Origin: Gammaproteobacteria bacterium
Lineage (GTDB): Bacteria; Pseudomonadota; Gammaproteobacteria; Enterobacterales; Kangiellaceae
Direction of reading: 5' to 3'
DNA: 35,633 nucleotides
Assembly (NCBI GenBank): GCA_013372875.1
Contig: JABXIW010000392.1
Coordinates: forward strand, 1-35,633
Shown here: positions 9,643 to 18,247 of the stretch, one piece after another
Position numbering within the stretch: position 1 is the stretch's first letter
Layout of the letters: each line of letters opens with the position of its first letter
Notes under the pieces: model-generated
Told to the model about the DNA's origin: nothing
Database searches by the model: none
The model's input: only the letters and a program-made list of their open reading frames with translations
Made by a program: the position numbers and the translations under genes

Positions 9643-9913
9643 CGTCCCACGCTTCCTCTTCTTCTAAATCAATGGCTTCGTCTAGCGCCTTTTGTGCGGC
9701 TTGTATTAGGTTTTGTCTCTGTTCGTCGTCAGCAAATACATCAACGGGGATGTGTCGTATCAACTTGTGCAGCTCTCGAAAAAAATCGATTTTCTGTTCT
9801 ATTGCCACCAACTCCATTGATGTTGCGATCTTCCAAATCTCTTCACTGCTAACCCAACGTTGCTCGACCAGAGCAATTACGTCTGCCATCAAATCAGAAG
9901 CCTGATAAGCCAT
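9629..9913 (-). CDS. tyeA: TyeA, gatekeeper partner
   Basis: 94 residues (Yersinia TyeA is 92). It binds the C-terminal part of YopN/VopN and helps hold back effector secretion until host contact. The family feature [24 protein letters not shown] near the N-terminus is present. The C-terminus is strikingly acidic (LDEAIDLEEEEAWDDELD). The ATG at 9913 lies inside vopN (20-bp overlap), so synthesis is coupled. In some other genera TyeA and YopN are fused; here they are separate genes. Confidence 0.92.
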   Translation of the reverse strand: MAYQASDLMADVIALVEQRWVSSEEIWKIATSMELVAIEQKIDFFRELHKLIRHIPVDVFADDEQRQNLIQAAQKALDEAIDLEEEEAWDDELD

Positions 9914-10787
9914 GACTCATCCTTTCTGGTTTGAACATTTGAAATAGCCGCCCTACCTGATCTTGCAAGGTGTTTAACGTTTTGAGTTTTTGCATGTCGG
10001 ACATCAGCAGCTGCAATTTGACGGAGTCAATGTTGCTGCCTTGAACGCTAAGGTCGGCGCTCATGCCTTGCAGCATGAAGTCCACCGCAGTAGAGACTTC
10101 TTGCTCACCAAAACGCTCGACAACATCCTGATATGCAGAGCCAAGCCCTTGATAGCTGTGTACCGTATCGCGGTAAAAGCCGCGCAATTGGTGAAGAGAG
10201 CTGAACTCTTGCTCTTTGCTAAACTCATCAGCGAAATGAGAAACACGGATTTCGGTGTCGATTTGCGACCAAGAATCCGGGTTCTGCTCGATTTTCAAGA
10301 TCGCTTGGTCAATCAGCGCCAATAAGTGTTTGCTTTCCGGATTGGCCGATAAGTATTTCTTCACCGCTTTTAGAGCTAAGTATTGGTGGCTTTTCTCTTC
10401 CGAAAACCCGTTCAAATACGCTTGAAGCTGAGCGATGGTCGAAATGTTGCCACCCGCCATTTTGGCCGCAAGATCTTTGATTTTTTGGTTTTTCTCTAGA
10501 TCGGGCACCTTTCTGAGGTAATCAGAAACCAGCTCGTGTGCTTCGTTAACGCGAACGCCACCGTCTTTTATTTTGCGTTTGGTGAGATCTTTTTCTGCTT
10601 TTTCGGAGCCAAGTGATGTGAGCTCTTCCATCGCGTCAAAAAGCGATTGAGTGGCGTTGTGCACACGCACTGTCTCACCTCGATAACTGCCTTTTACGGC
10701 ACTGTCCGCACGAGAGGATTCCAATCCATTTCGGACCGATGCATCAAACTTGGTGTTGGTTGCTATCTGACTATTGATAATGCTCAT
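9894..10787 (-). CDS. vopN: VopN, secretion gatekeeper (YopN/SctW family)
   Basis: 297 residues (YopN 293). It plugs or gates the secretion channel with TyeA and the SycN/VscB chaperones, and is itself secreted. The N-terminus is polar and Ser/Asn-rich, as expected for a secretion signal and chaperone-binding region. The rest is alpha-helical, including [29 protein letters not shown] and [28 protein letters not shown]. It is the first gene of the 12-gene minus-strand operon. AAAGGAG stands 8 nt before the ATG. An ExsA-like box and a perfect TATAAT lie immediately upstream (see 10820-10870). Confidence 0.95.
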   Translation of the reverse strand: MSIINSQIATNTKFDASVRNGLESSRADSAVKGSYRGETVRVHNATQSLFDAMEELTSLGSEKAEKDLTKRKIKDGGVRVNEAHELVSDYLRKVPDLEKNQKIKDLAAKMAGGNISTIAQLQAYLNGFSEEKSHQYLALKAVKKYLSANPESKHLLALIDQAILKIEQNPDSWSQIDTEIRVSHFADEFSKEQEFSSLHQLRGFYRDTVHSYQGLGSAYQDVVERFGEQEVSTAVDFMLQGMSADLSVQGSNIDSVKLQLLMSDMQKLKTLNTLQDQVGRLFQMFKPERMSHGLSGF

Positions 10788-10819
10788 TCACTTGCACTCC
10801 TTTCGTACAATACAAGCGA

Positions 10820-10870
10820 ATTATATGAAGTGCGTTTTTATCAGGCTGTCAAAATCAGACGTGTTTTTTT
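10820..10870 (-). promoter_or_regulatory. ExsA-dependent-type promoter of the vopN operon
   Basis: On the minus strand the 25-bp box at 10846-10870 begins with seven A, contains CGTCT (the G-N-C half-site) and then TTTTGACAG (the TG-N-N-A half-site). It matches the Pseudomonas ExsA consensus, as I remember it, at nearly every position. Exactly 20 bp downstream is a perfect TATAAT (plus-strand ATTATA, 10820-10825). The predicted transcript start is about 25 nt before the vopN ATG. Confidence 0.75.
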
Positions 10871-10889
10871 AGAGCGTTTTCAGTTTTCT

Positions 10890-10941
10890 AAAAACTCCCG
10901 ACCAATATTCACTATAAATACCACCCCATCCTTTCTATTCT
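10890..10941 (+). promoter_or_regulatory. ExsA-dependent-type promoter of the vscN operon
   Basis: The box at 10890-10914 has an A5 run, CCGACC as the G-N-C half-site and ATATTCA in place of the usual TTG-N-N-A. A -10-like TATTCT follows 21 bp later at 10936-10941. It is back-to-back with the vopN box 20 bp away, forming a divergent control region. The predicted RNA start near 10948 rules out the long upstream extension of vscN. Confidence 0.65.
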
Positions 10942-10973
10942 CCCAGCATCAATCATTGCGCATATTTTTTACA

Positions 10974-12296
10974 TTGAACGATTTCTCATACATCACCGAT
11001 ATTCAGCAATCTGCGATCAAACAAACGCGTTTGATCCAAATTCGCGGACGCGTTACTCAAGTAACCGGCACCATCATCAAGGCTGTGGTGCCGGGCGTAC
11101 GCGTTGGAGAGTTGTGTGAGCTGCGCAATCCCGACCAAACCTTATCGTTGTTGGCTGAAGTAGTCGGCTTTCAACAACATCACGCGCTACTTACCCCACT
11201 TGGCAACATGTTTGGCATTTCATCCAATACCGAGGTGAGCCCGATGGGGAAAATGCACGAAGTCGGTGTCGGCGATCACTTGCTGGGAAAAATCCTCGAC
11301 GGACTGGGCCGCCCTTTCGATGGTGCACAAAGCCAAGAGCCAAGTGCTTGGTATCCCGTTTATCGTGATGCCCCGCCACCGATGCAGCGTAAATTGATCG
11401 AACAACCAATTTCGCTTGGCGTTCGCTCCATAGATGGTTTGCTCACTTGTGGTGAAGGCCAACGTATGGGCATTTTCGCTGCAGCTGGCGGCGGTAAAAG
11501 TACCTTGCTGGCGAAGCTGATTCGCTCTGCGGACGTAGACGTAACCGTTCTTGCTCTGATTGGCGAACGTGGGCGAGAAGTGCGAGAGTTCATCGAACAC
11601 GACTTGGGCGAAGAAGGTATGGCGCGTTCAGTACTGGTCGTTGCGACATCCGACAGACCAGCCATGGAGCGCGCAAAAGCGGCGTTCGTTGCGACTTCAA
11701 TCGCCGAATATTTCCGAGACCAAGGCAAGCGCGTTTTGCTGCTGATGGACTCCGTCACGCGTTTTGCTCGTGCCCAACGTGAAATTGGCCTTGCCGCTGG
11801 TGAACCACCAACTCGACGCGGTTATCCGCCTTCTGTTTTTGCCGCACTGCCAAAACTAATGGAGCGTGCCGGTCAATCGGACAAAGGCTCTATCACTGCC
11901 CTTTACACCGTATTGGTCGAAGGTGACGACATGACCGAGCCTGTGGCAGATGAAACGCGCTCCATTCTGGATGGGCACATTATCCTTTCGCGGAAATTGG
12001 CAGCGATGAACCACTACCCGGCCATCGATGTGCTCCGCTCTGCAAGTCGAGTGATGAACCAGATTGTCGAGCCGGATCATCAAGCTTCTGCCGCGCATCT
12101 GCGTGAAATGTTGGCGAAATATGAAGAAGTCGAGCTGCTTATCAAAATCGGCGAGTACCAACATGGCGCAGACCCGCGTGCCGATCTGGCAATCGCGCAA
12201 AGTGACGATATTCGCGCCTTTTTACGTCAAGGCACACATGAGCCAAGCGACCTTGAAGGTGCTATCGCTCAACTGAAAGGCATCGCAGGTCAATGA
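10974..12296 (+). CDS. vscN: Type III secretion ATPase VscN (SctN family)
   Basis: 440 residues from a TTG at 10974; YscN is 439 and aligns from about this point ([15 protein letters not shown] near residue 19). No ATG exists in frame between the promoter and the conserved region, and no good ribosome site is seen; another in-frame TTG lies at 10956. The Walker A motif AAGGGKST is at residues 170-177 and Walker B LLLMD at about 255-259. [12 protein letters not shown] and the F1-ATPase-like [14 protein letters not shown] are intact. The hexamer unfolds and detaches substrates from chaperones at the base of the apparatus. First gene of the vscN-vscU operon, with a 4-bp overlap to vscO. Confidence 0.95.
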   Translation: MNDFSYITDIQQSAIKQTRLIQIRGRVTQVTGTIIKAVVPGVRVGELCELRNPDQTLSLLAEVVGFQQHHALLTPLGNMFGISSNTEVSPMGKMHEVGVGDHLLGKILDGLGRPFDGAQSQEPSAWYPVYRDAPPPMQRKLIEQPISLGVRSIDGLLTCGEGQRMGIFAAAGGGKSTLLAKLIRSADVDVTVLALIGERGREVREFIEHDLGEEGMARSVLVVATSDRPAMERAKAAFVATSIAEYFRDQGKRVLLLMDSVTRFARAQREIGLAAGEPPTRRGYPPSVFAALPKLMERAGQSDKGSITALYTVLVEGDDMTEPVADETRSILDGHIILSRKLAAMNHYPAIDVLRSASRVMNQIVEPDHQASAAHLREMLAKYEEVELLIKIGEYQHGADPRADLAIAQSDDIRAFLRQGTHEPSDLEGAIAQLKGIAGQ

Positions 12297-12754
12297 TCGA
12301 ACGATTATTAGAAATTAAGAAAATTCGTGCAGACCGCGCCGATAAAGCCGTTCAACGCCAAGAATACCGAGTTGCCAACGTGGCGGCAGAGCTGCAAAAA
12401 GCAGAACGCTCGGTAGCGGACTATCACGTTTGGCGTCAGGAAGAAGAAGAACGCCGCTTCGCGAAAGCCAAACAACAAACAGTGTTTCTTAAAGAGCTGG
12501 AAACGCTAAGACAAGAAATCGCCCTACTTAGAGAACGGGAAGCCGAGCTCAAGCAGCGCGTAGCAGAAATAAAAGTGACGTTAGAACAAGAGAGCACTCT
12601 GCTAAAACAAAAACAACAAGAGGCCCTTCAAGCCCATAAAACCAAAGAAAAATTCGTTCAGTTGCAACAACAAGAAATCGCGGAACAATCGCGCCAACAA
12701 CAGTACCAAGAAGAACTCGAGCAAGAAGAGTTTCGCACTGTCGATATTATCTAA
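12293..12754 (+). CDS. vscO: VscO, ATPase central-stalk protein (SctO family)
   Basis: 153 residues (YscO 154). It is almost entirely coiled coil, rich in Gln, Glu, Lys and Arg (for example [20 protein letters not shown]). This is typical of the FliJ/YscO stalk that inserts into the ATPase hexamer and links it to the export gate. The ATG overlaps the vscN stop (ATGA), so translation is coupled to its partner ATPase. Identification rests on position between the ATPase and ruler genes plus composition, since the family is poorly conserved at sequence level. Confidence 0.9.
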   Translation: MIERLLEIKKIRADRADKAVQRQEYRVANVAAELQKAERSVADYHVWRQEEEERRFAKAKQQTVFLKELETLRQEIALLREREAELKQRVAEIKVTLEQESTLLKQKQQEALQAHKTKEKFVQLQQQEIAEQSRQQQYQEELEQEEFRTVDII

Positions 12755-12763
12755 AGGTTCATC

Positions 12764-14104
12764 ATGCGCATTAAACCAAGTACGGATACCCCAAGCACGC
12801 AGCCTCATTCACCACAATCTCCAATGCCGATTGACGATCATGCCATGCTTCAATCGCGTTTTGAGCGTGCGCTCAAGAAAAACCCAGACCAAACCAAACC
12901 ACAGCCAAATGAAACCAACAATCAAGCGGCTTTAGAAGCTAAAAAACCGTTTACTGAAAATTACTCAGAGCGCTCTCTTACGTCACTGCATTCGACAGGT
13001 AGCAACCAGAGTAAGACTGCTGAAAAATCTGCTTTTGCTCAAAGTGGTGACGCCGTCACAGAAAATATAAACAACGAATCAGATACGTCGTCACCTATCG
13101 CTCTGAACACCCAAGACAAAACGCCAAGCGATATGGACGCACACATGAAATCTGACATTCGAATTCCTACTACCGGTGATAAAAAACTACCAATGGAGCC
13201 TTCGAATAAGCGTGAGAAAAACGCTGACGAGCAAGACGCATTTGAACGCTTAGTCGAAGATCATGATGATTCTAAAACCGAACTTGCGACTGCTAAAACA
13301 GCAGAGTTACACGAGTCGACACAGTCGCCGAAAGATACTAAGCACATTCCTACTGCGGGAACGAAGCCGGACACAATTGAAACGGTATCCGACACTTTAG
13401 CGTCAACATTAGCATCAACAACCGTTGCGCCTGCGACGTCTGCGTCACTCGCCTCTCATCCTGTCACTTCAGCTGTGCACAAAACTGCAACTAAAACTGA
13501 AGTAAACAAGCATGAGGGTGACTCATCACTTGGCTTTAATTCGCGCAATTTGAAAACACCACTCCCGAATGATGAACATCCCAAAGCGAGCAAGGCTGAG
13601 CGCACATTGCTAGATAAAGCCATGCTGGATTCAGAAAAAAGCAATGACAAGCCGACGCATCAACCAGTCACGACACCGATTACTCAAGGCGATGTGATTT
13701 TGAAAGGCATCTCGACTCCACAACCTACTCAACCAACTCGTGAAGTCAGCCAACTGATTCAGCAATTGGTAGATAAAGTGTACGTTGCCCTACCAACGGC
13801 ATCGAATGAGAAAGAAGTACGATTGTTTCTAAGCGAGGGGCAACTCAAAGGTGGCGAAATCCACATCAAGTTAGATTCACAAGGTTATAGCGTGACGATT
13901 CGACAAGAGCATGCGCTTTCCATCATCAATCAACAAGCAAGGCAAGATCTGGCAGAACGTTTAAACCGCATGGGCTTTGAACAGCCGTTGCGCGTCTCGA
14001 TCAGCGAGCAGACGTCGCAACACGGTCATACACAGCAAGATCAACAACAATCACGCCAACAACGTAGCGTTTATGAAGAATGGCAACCCGAGGCGGATCA
14101 ATGA
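12764..14104 (+). CDS. vscP: VscP, needle-length ruler and substrate-specificity switch
   Basis: 446 residues (YscP about 515 in Y. enterocolitica). Residues 1-330 are low-complexity and hydrophilic, rich in Thr, Ser, Lys, Asp and Pro, as expected of the extended ruler part. The C-terminal 110 residues (from TREVSQLIQQLVDKVYVALP through GGEIHIKLDSQGYSVTIRQE) form the compact T3S4 switch domain, which interacts with VscU to stop needle export. AAAGG precedes the ATG. The stop overlaps the vscQ start. No clean internal repeat units were found in the ruler region by eye. Confidence 0.9.
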   Translation: MRIKPSTDTPSTQPHSPQSPMPIDDHAMLQSRFERALKKNPDQTKPQPNETNNQAALEAKKPFTENYSERSLTSLHSTGSNQSKTAEKSAFAQSGDAVTENINNESDTSSPIALNTQDKTPSDMDAHMKSDIRIPTTGDKKLPMEPSNKREKNADEQDAFERLVEDHDDSKTELATAKTAELHESTQSPKDTKHIPTAGTKPDTIETVSDTLASTLASTTVAPATSASLASHPVTSAVHKTATKTEVNKHEGDSSLGFNSRNLKTPLPNDEHPKASKAERTLLDKAMLDSEKSNDKPTHQPVTTPITQGDVILKGISTPQPTQPTREVSQLIQQLVDKVYVALPTASNEKEVRLFLSEGQLKGGEIHIKLDSQGYSVTIRQEHALSIINQQARQDLAERLNRMGFEQPLRVSISEQTSQHGHTQQDQQQSRQQRSVYEEWQPEADQ

Positions 14105-15066
14105 AATTAACCATCCCAAAAATCGATGCCGAGAGCATTGCGCTGACCAATCAGCTCTGCGCTAAACAATGCCACTTTCAAGGGCGTGACGAGCACAGCA
14201 TCTCAATAACCGCATCGCAAAAACCGGAATTTTCTGGCTACCGCTTGACCACTCTGGTTGGTGGACAAACCATTCAAGTCGATTTTTGTTCCGCGCAACT
14301 GCAGCAATGGCTTCACTCAACTTTGAATGCGACAGCGTTTGAATCTCTCCCAAACTCGTTGCAGTTAGCTCTGCTCAGTACGCAGATTGAGCCTCATGCT
14401 GACGCGTTCAAACGCCTATTTGGTCAGTTACCGATTCTCAGCAAATTACAACCGCTGGAACAAAGCGAAACACAGCGCAATACCTTAATGCTGACGCTAA
14501 ACAAACCGAGCGCATCACTTTGTTTGTGGGTAAGTGAAGGTCAAAGCGTTTTAGTTGATGCGCTGCCGCCATGCTCGTCGCAACTGACTCAGCATATTGC
14601 CCTTCCTGTCTGGCTAAGCCTTGGCAAAACGCACCTGGACTTAAATCAATTCCATTCGTTAGAGCTTGGAGACGTGATCTTTTTTGACCAATGCTACATC
14701 GCCCAGCAACAAGCGATTGTTCAGGTATCCAATAAGAATCTGTGGCGTTGTCAACTTGAAGACAACACCCTCTACATCATTGAGAAAGAAACCGATATGA
14801 ATGACGTAAACACATCCGAAACACTCACAGACCACCAGCAACTGCCTGTGGAACTCACGTTCGACATTGGCCACCAAACCGTCACGTTGGAACAACTTAA
14901 CCAACTGCAACCTGGGTACGTTTTCGAGCTCAACCAACCGGTATCTAAGCCCGTAACACTGCGCGCAAATGGTAAAATCATTGGTGAATGTGAACTGGTA
15001 AACGTCAACGAACATTTAGGTGTACGTGTGCTTGAATTATTCGGCGGCACTCAGGAGCCGGCATGA
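14101..15066 (+). CDS. vscQ: VscQ, cytoplasmic C-ring/sorting-platform protein (SctQ family)
   Basis: 321 residues from the ATG at 14101, which overlaps the vscP stop (ATGA). A frame seven codons longer has no support. YscQ is 307. The C-terminal 85 residues (PVELTFDIGHQTVTLEQLNQLQPGYVFEL and the ending VNVNEHLGVRVLEL) are the SpoA/FliN surface-presentation domain. The N-terminal part is divergent, as usual. The protein builds the pods or C-ring with VscK and VscL. An internal ATG at codon 233 may give a separate short product (separate entry). It overlaps vscR by 4 bp. Confidence 0.92.
   Translation: MKLTIPKIDAESIALTNQLCAKQCHFQGRDEHSISITASQKPEFSGYRLTTLVGGQTIQVDFCSAQLQQWLHSTLNATAFESLPNSLQLALLSTQIEPHADAFKRLFGQLPILSKLQPLEQSETQRNTLMLTLNKPSASLCLWVSEGQSVLVDALPPCSSQLTQHIALPVWLSLGKTHLDLNQFHSLELGDVIFFDQCYIAQQQAIVQVSNKNLWRCQLEDNTLYIIEKETDMNDVNTSETLTDHQQLPVELTFDIGHQTVTLEQLNQLQPGYVFELNQPVSKPVTLRANGKIIGECELVNVNEHLGVRVLELFGGTQEPA
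14797..15066 (+). other. Possible internal translation product of vscQ (VscQ-C)
   Basis: An in-frame ATG at 14797 (codon 233 of vscQ) is preceded by GAGAAAGAAACCGAT, a modest ribosome-binding site. Translation from it would give 89 residues covering just the SpoA domain. Yersinia yscQ is known to give an 88-residue YscQ-C in this way, and the size agreement is close. This is an inference, not a demonstrated product. Confidence 0.5.
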
Positions 15067-15713
15067 TTCAGTTACCTGATGAGCTAAACCTCATTGTCAG
15101 CCTAGCGTTGCTGGCATTGATCCCGTTTATCGCCATGATGGCGACCTCATTTGTGAAACTCGCGGTCGTGTTTTCGCTGCTGCGAAACGCGCTTGGCGTA
15201 CAACAGATTCCGCCGAACATGGCGCTGTATGGCTTGGCGATCATTTTGTCGATTTTCATCATGGCACCGGTTGGCTTTGAAACGTACGACTATGTAAAAC
15301 AGCACGACATTTCTTTGGAAGACTCTGCCAGTGTTGAGGGCCTGATTGAAAGTGGTTTACAGCCGTATCGCGAGTTTTTGAAAAAGCACATTCGTGAAAC
15401 CGAAGCGATATTTTTTACCGACGCAGCACGCACACTGTGGCCGCAAAAATACGTGGACCGTTTGGAATCCGACAGCTTATTGCTGTTGCTGCCTGCATTT
15501 ACGGTCAGCGAGTTAACGCGGGCTTTTGAAATCGGCTTCCTACTCTACTTGCCGTTTATCGCTATCGATTTGATTGTTTCCAATATTCTGCTCGCAATGG
15601 GGATGATGATGGTGTCACCGATGACCATTTCTCTGCCCTTCAAGTTACTTCTTTTCGTTTTGCTTGATGGCTGGACAAAACTCACGCACGGCTTAGTGCT
15701 GAGTTACGGTTGA
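15063..15713 (+). CDS. vscR: VscR, export-apparatus membrane protein (SctR family)
   Basis: 216 residues (YscR 217). It is an inner-membrane export component that with VscS and VscT forms the helical entry portal of the channel. The family block PFIAMMATSFVKLAVVFSLLRNALGVQQIPPNMALYGLA is at residues 21-60. A second hydrophobic block (ELTRAFEIGFLLYLPFIAIDLIVSNILLAMGMMMVSPM) near 156-195 is essentially canonical. It starts within the vscQ stop (ATGA) and is followed 13 bp later by vscS. Confidence 0.97.
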   Translation: MIQLPDELNLIVSLALLALIPFIAMMATSFVKLAVVFSLLRNALGVQQIPPNMALYGLAIILSIFIMAPVGFETYDYVKQHDISLEDSASVEGLIESGLQPYREFLKKHIRETEAIFFTDAARTLWPQKYVDRLESDSLLLLLPAFTVSELTRAFEIGFLLYLPFIAIDLIVSNILLAMGMMMVSPMTISLPFKLLLFVLLDGWTKLTHGLVLSYG

Positions 15714-15726
15714 TGAAGGAGAGAGA

Positions 15727-15993
15727 ATGAATCCTGCAGAAATCATCCATTTCACAACGCAAGCACTCACTTTGGTTCTGTTCTTGTCGCTGCCACCAAT
15801 TTTAGTCGCAGCATTAGTCGGCACCTTAGTGTCGCTGATCCAAGCACTGACTCAGGTACAAGAGCAAACGTTAGGGTTTGTCGTGAAGCTCATTGCCGTG
15901 ATCATCACCCTGTTCATCACAACGCAGTGGCTAGGCGCAGAACTACACGCTTTTGCCTCACTCGCTCTGGATAAAATTCCACAAATACGATGA
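15727..15993 (+). CDS. vscS: VscS, export-apparatus membrane protein (SctS family)
   Basis: 88 residues (YscS 88). Two long hydrophobic hairpin helices (LTLVLFLSLPPILVAALVGTLVSLIQ and LGFVVKLIAVIITLFITTQWLG) flank the conserved ALTQVQEQTL loop, the FliQ/SctS signature. It packs around VscR in the export portal. An AAGGAGAGAG ribosome site lies directly before the ATG. The stop overlaps the vscT start (ATGA). Confidence 0.96.
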   Translation: MNPAEIIHFTTQALTLVLFLSLPPILVAALVGTLVSLIQALTQVQEQTLGFVVKLIAVIITLFITTQWLGAELHAFASLALDKIPQIR

Positions 15994-16775
15994 GTTACGA
16001 CGATTTACACCAAGCTTTGTTTCTTTATAGCCTGACGCTGCCAAGGCTCATGGCGTGCTTTATCTTTCTGCCTATTTTGAGCAAACAGATGCTTGGCGGT
16101 GCAATGATCCGTAACGGCGTACTTTGCTCACTTGCGTTGTTTATTTTTCCCGTCGTAAACGAGCAAGCATTGCCCGCCGAAACTGACGGCCTTTGGTTGA
16201 TTGTGATTCTAGGCAAAGAAGTCTTGCTGGGTATGCTGATTGGCTTTATCGCAGCCATTCCTTTTTGGGCGATTGAAGCCACTGGCTTTTTGGTGGATAA
16301 CCAACGCGGCGCGGCGATGGCGAGCATGTTCAACCCAACGCTGGGGTCTCAATCCACCCCAACGGCGGTGTTACTCACCCAAACGTTGATCACCTTGTTC
16401 TTCTCTGGCGGTGGCTTTGTTGCATTTATCTACGCTCTGTTTAAAAGCTACACCACTTGGCCAATACTCGGCTTTTTTCCGATGGTCACGGACGCGTGGG
16501 TAAGCTTTTTCTATGATCAGTTCCAACAGTTAATGTGGCTTGGTGTCTTAATGTCGGCGCCACTTGTGCTCGCGATGTTCTTAGCCGAATTTGGCCTTGC
16601 GCTGATCAGCCGCTTTGCGCCACAACTCAACGTTTTCTTCTTGGCGATGCCCATCAAAAGTGCCATCGCGAGTGTGTTATTGATCGTCTATCTCGGATTA
16701 ATGATGGATCACTTTGAAGCACTATTTTATGGCATCACTCGCTTTGGCGATCAGCTCAACACGATTTGGAAATAA
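15990..16775 (+). CDS. vscT: VscT, export-apparatus membrane protein (SctT family)
   Basis: 261 residues, identical in length to YscT (261). It is a multi-spanning inner-membrane protein of the FliR/SctT family. Characteristic segments are PRLMACFIFLPILSKQMLGGAMIRNGV near the start, FWAIEATGFLVDNQRGAAMASMFNP in the middle, and LALISRFAPQLNVFFLAMPIKS toward the end. It is coupled to vscS by a 4-bp overlap; 15 bp separate it from vscU. Confidence 0.96.
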   Translation: MSYDDLHQALFLYSLTLPRLMACFIFLPILSKQMLGGAMIRNGVLCSLALFIFPVVNEQALPAETDGLWLIVILGKEVLLGMLIGFIAAIPFWAIEATGFLVDNQRGAAMASMFNPTLGSQSTPTAVLLTQTLITLFFSGGGFVAFIYALFKSYTTWPILGFFPMVTDAWVSFFYDQFQQLMWLGVLMSAPLVLAMFLAEFGLALISRFAPQLNVFFLAMPIKSAIASVLLIVYLGLMMDHFEALFYGITRFGDQLNTIWK

Positions 16776-16790
16776 AGGTTAGGATGTTCT

Positions 16791-17846
16791 ATGAGTGGTG
16801 AAAAAACCGAACAACCCACCGCCAAAAAGCTCCGCGACGCCCGCAAAAAAGGACAAGTCGCGAAGAGCCAAGAGATCGTCTCTTCGGCGTTAATTCTGGC
16901 ACTCATCGCCGTGCTGTTCGCCTTTGCCGATTACTACATGTCGCACATCTCTGCCCTACTTTTGCTGCCAAGCGAGCTCGCATATCAAGGCTTTCAAGAC
17001 GCATTGATCGATGTTGCCATCGCTATCGCCAAAGAGATGGCCTACCTCCTCGCGCCAATTATTTTGGTCGCCGCGCTTATCGCTATTTTTTCTAACATGG
17101 GACAGTTTGGTTTTCTTTTTAGTGGCGAATCCATCAAGCCCGACATTAAGAAAATCAACCCTGTCGAGGGCGCAAAGCGCATCTTCTCGCTAAAAAGCGT
17201 CATTGAGTTCATCAAGTCGATACTCAAGGTGTCTCTGCTTTCCTGCATCATTTGGGTTACGCTGCGGGGCAACATCAACACCTTAATGCAAATTCCAACT
17301 TGTGGATTGGAATGTGTCCCTCCGGTGACGGGAGTTATGATTAAACAATTGATGATCATTTCATCGGTTGGTTTTGTTGTGATAGCTGCGGCTGATTTTG
17401 CCTACCAAAAGTTTGACCACACGAAGAAGCTCAAAATGAGCAAGGACGAAGTGAAACGTGAATACAAAGAGATGGAAGGCAGCCCTGAAATAAAAAGTAA
17501 ACGCCGTCAGCTTCATCAAGAACTTCAAGCTTCTAATCAACGCGAAAACGTTAAGCGCTCCAACGTATTAGTAACGAACCCAACTCACATCGCGGTTGGT
17601 CTGTACTACAAAAAAGGCGAAACACCTTTACCTGTGATCACTCTGATGGAAACCGATGCGATGGCTAAACGCATGATTGCAATTGCGCGAGAAGAAGGCG
17701 TTCCAGTAATGCAAAAAGTGCCATTAGCGCGTGCGCTTTATGCCGACGGCAACGTTGACCAATACATCCCAAGCGAGTTAATTGAAGCCACGGCAGAAGT
17801 GCTCCGTTGGTTGGCGTCATTGGAATCTGATGGTACTCAAAGGTAG
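16791..17846 (+). CDS. vscU: VscU, autocleaving export switch protein (SctU family)
   Basis: 351 residues (YscU 354). The N-terminus is the family-typical SGEKTEQPTAKKLRDARKKGQVAKS, followed by four membrane helices to about residue 205 and a cytoplasmic domain. The autocleavage motif NPTH is intact at residues 263-266 (VLVTNPTHIAVGLYY). Cleavage there switches export from needle subunits to later substrates together with VscP. AGGATG precedes the ATG. It is the last gene of the plus-strand vscN operon; no terminator follows closely, and the nearest hairpin is at 18221-18244. Confidence 0.97.
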   Translation: MSGEKTEQPTAKKLRDARKKGQVAKSQEIVSSALILALIAVLFAFADYYMSHISALLLLPSELAYQGFQDALIDVAIAIAKEMAYLLAPIILVAALIAIFSNMGQFGFLFSGESIKPDIKKINPVEGAKRIFSLKSVIEFIKSILKVSLLSCIIWVTLRGNINTLMQIPTCGLECVPPVTGVMIKQLMIISSVGFVVIAAADFAYQKFDHTKKLKMSKDEVKREYKEMEGSPEIKSKRRQLHQELQASNQRENVKRSNVLVTNPTHIAVGLYYKKGETPLPVITLMETDAMAKRMIAIAREEGVPVMQKVPLARALYADGNVDQYIPSELIEATAEVLRWLASLESDGTQR

Positions 17847-17915
17847 TTTTATTCAAAAGGCAAAGTGCGTCGCTCTGACCTCAATGCAACTCAGATCGTA
17901 CCTAATTCTTAATAT

Positions 17916-18187
17916 ACTGGTACATTAGGAGCAATGGCGGAGCTACGTATCGCAAAAGCTCGCAACGGTGAATTATGAGCCAATGAATTACCTCTACCAA
18001 GCCTAGAGTTTGCCAAAGAAAATGGTCTAAAGGAGCGCAATGTGTTTGAGGCTACTGACCACTAAACACCTCGCGGACAGGCTGAAGGCGGTGCAACGCA
18101 TATGTTGTTTTCGCTCGCTCAGAAAATACAGACGCTCTGTCCGAACATATTGCCAACAAAACAAATGGACAGCTTTATGAACGCTAA
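17916..18187 (+). pseudogene. Decayed gene fragment of unknown origin
   Basis: In the 401-bp gap between vscU and vopQ a plus-strand frame reads with protein-like composition: an ATG at 17934 (AGGAG just before it) gives MAELRIAKARNGEL, then a TGA. The same frame continues ANELPLPSLEFAKENGLKERNV through FEATDH, a TAA, then TPRGQAEGGATH. After a shift of one reading frame near 18100 it goes on VVFARSENTDALSEHI and ANKTNGQLYER, ending at the TAA of 18185-18187. Two in-frame stops plus a frameshift indicate a dead gene or the tail of one. I do not recognise the parent family. An alternative is that the sequence is chance-like noncoding DNA. Confidence 0.45.
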
Positions 18188-18220
18188 ACTGGCATTGTTC
18201 CAGCTGCGATGTAATCAGCA

Positions 18221-18244
18221 AAAAGGGAGCGAATGCTCCCTTTT
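18221..18244. terminator. Bidirectional terminator between vscU side and vopQ
   Basis: A 10-bp inverted repeat (AAAAGGGAGC at 18221-18230 and GCTCCCTTTT at 18235-18244) has a 4-nt loop. T-rich sequence follows in both directions: TTTTCTTTT on plus, and TTTTTG on minus right after the stem. It lies 3 bp from the vopQ stop and serves convergent transcription. Confidence 0.85.
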
Positions 18245-18247
18245 CTT

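Noticed and set aside
10647..10973. Upstream extension of vscN giving a 549-residue protein
   Set aside because: It would run through vopN and both promoters, has no homology to ATPases, and lies upstream of the predicted transcription start.
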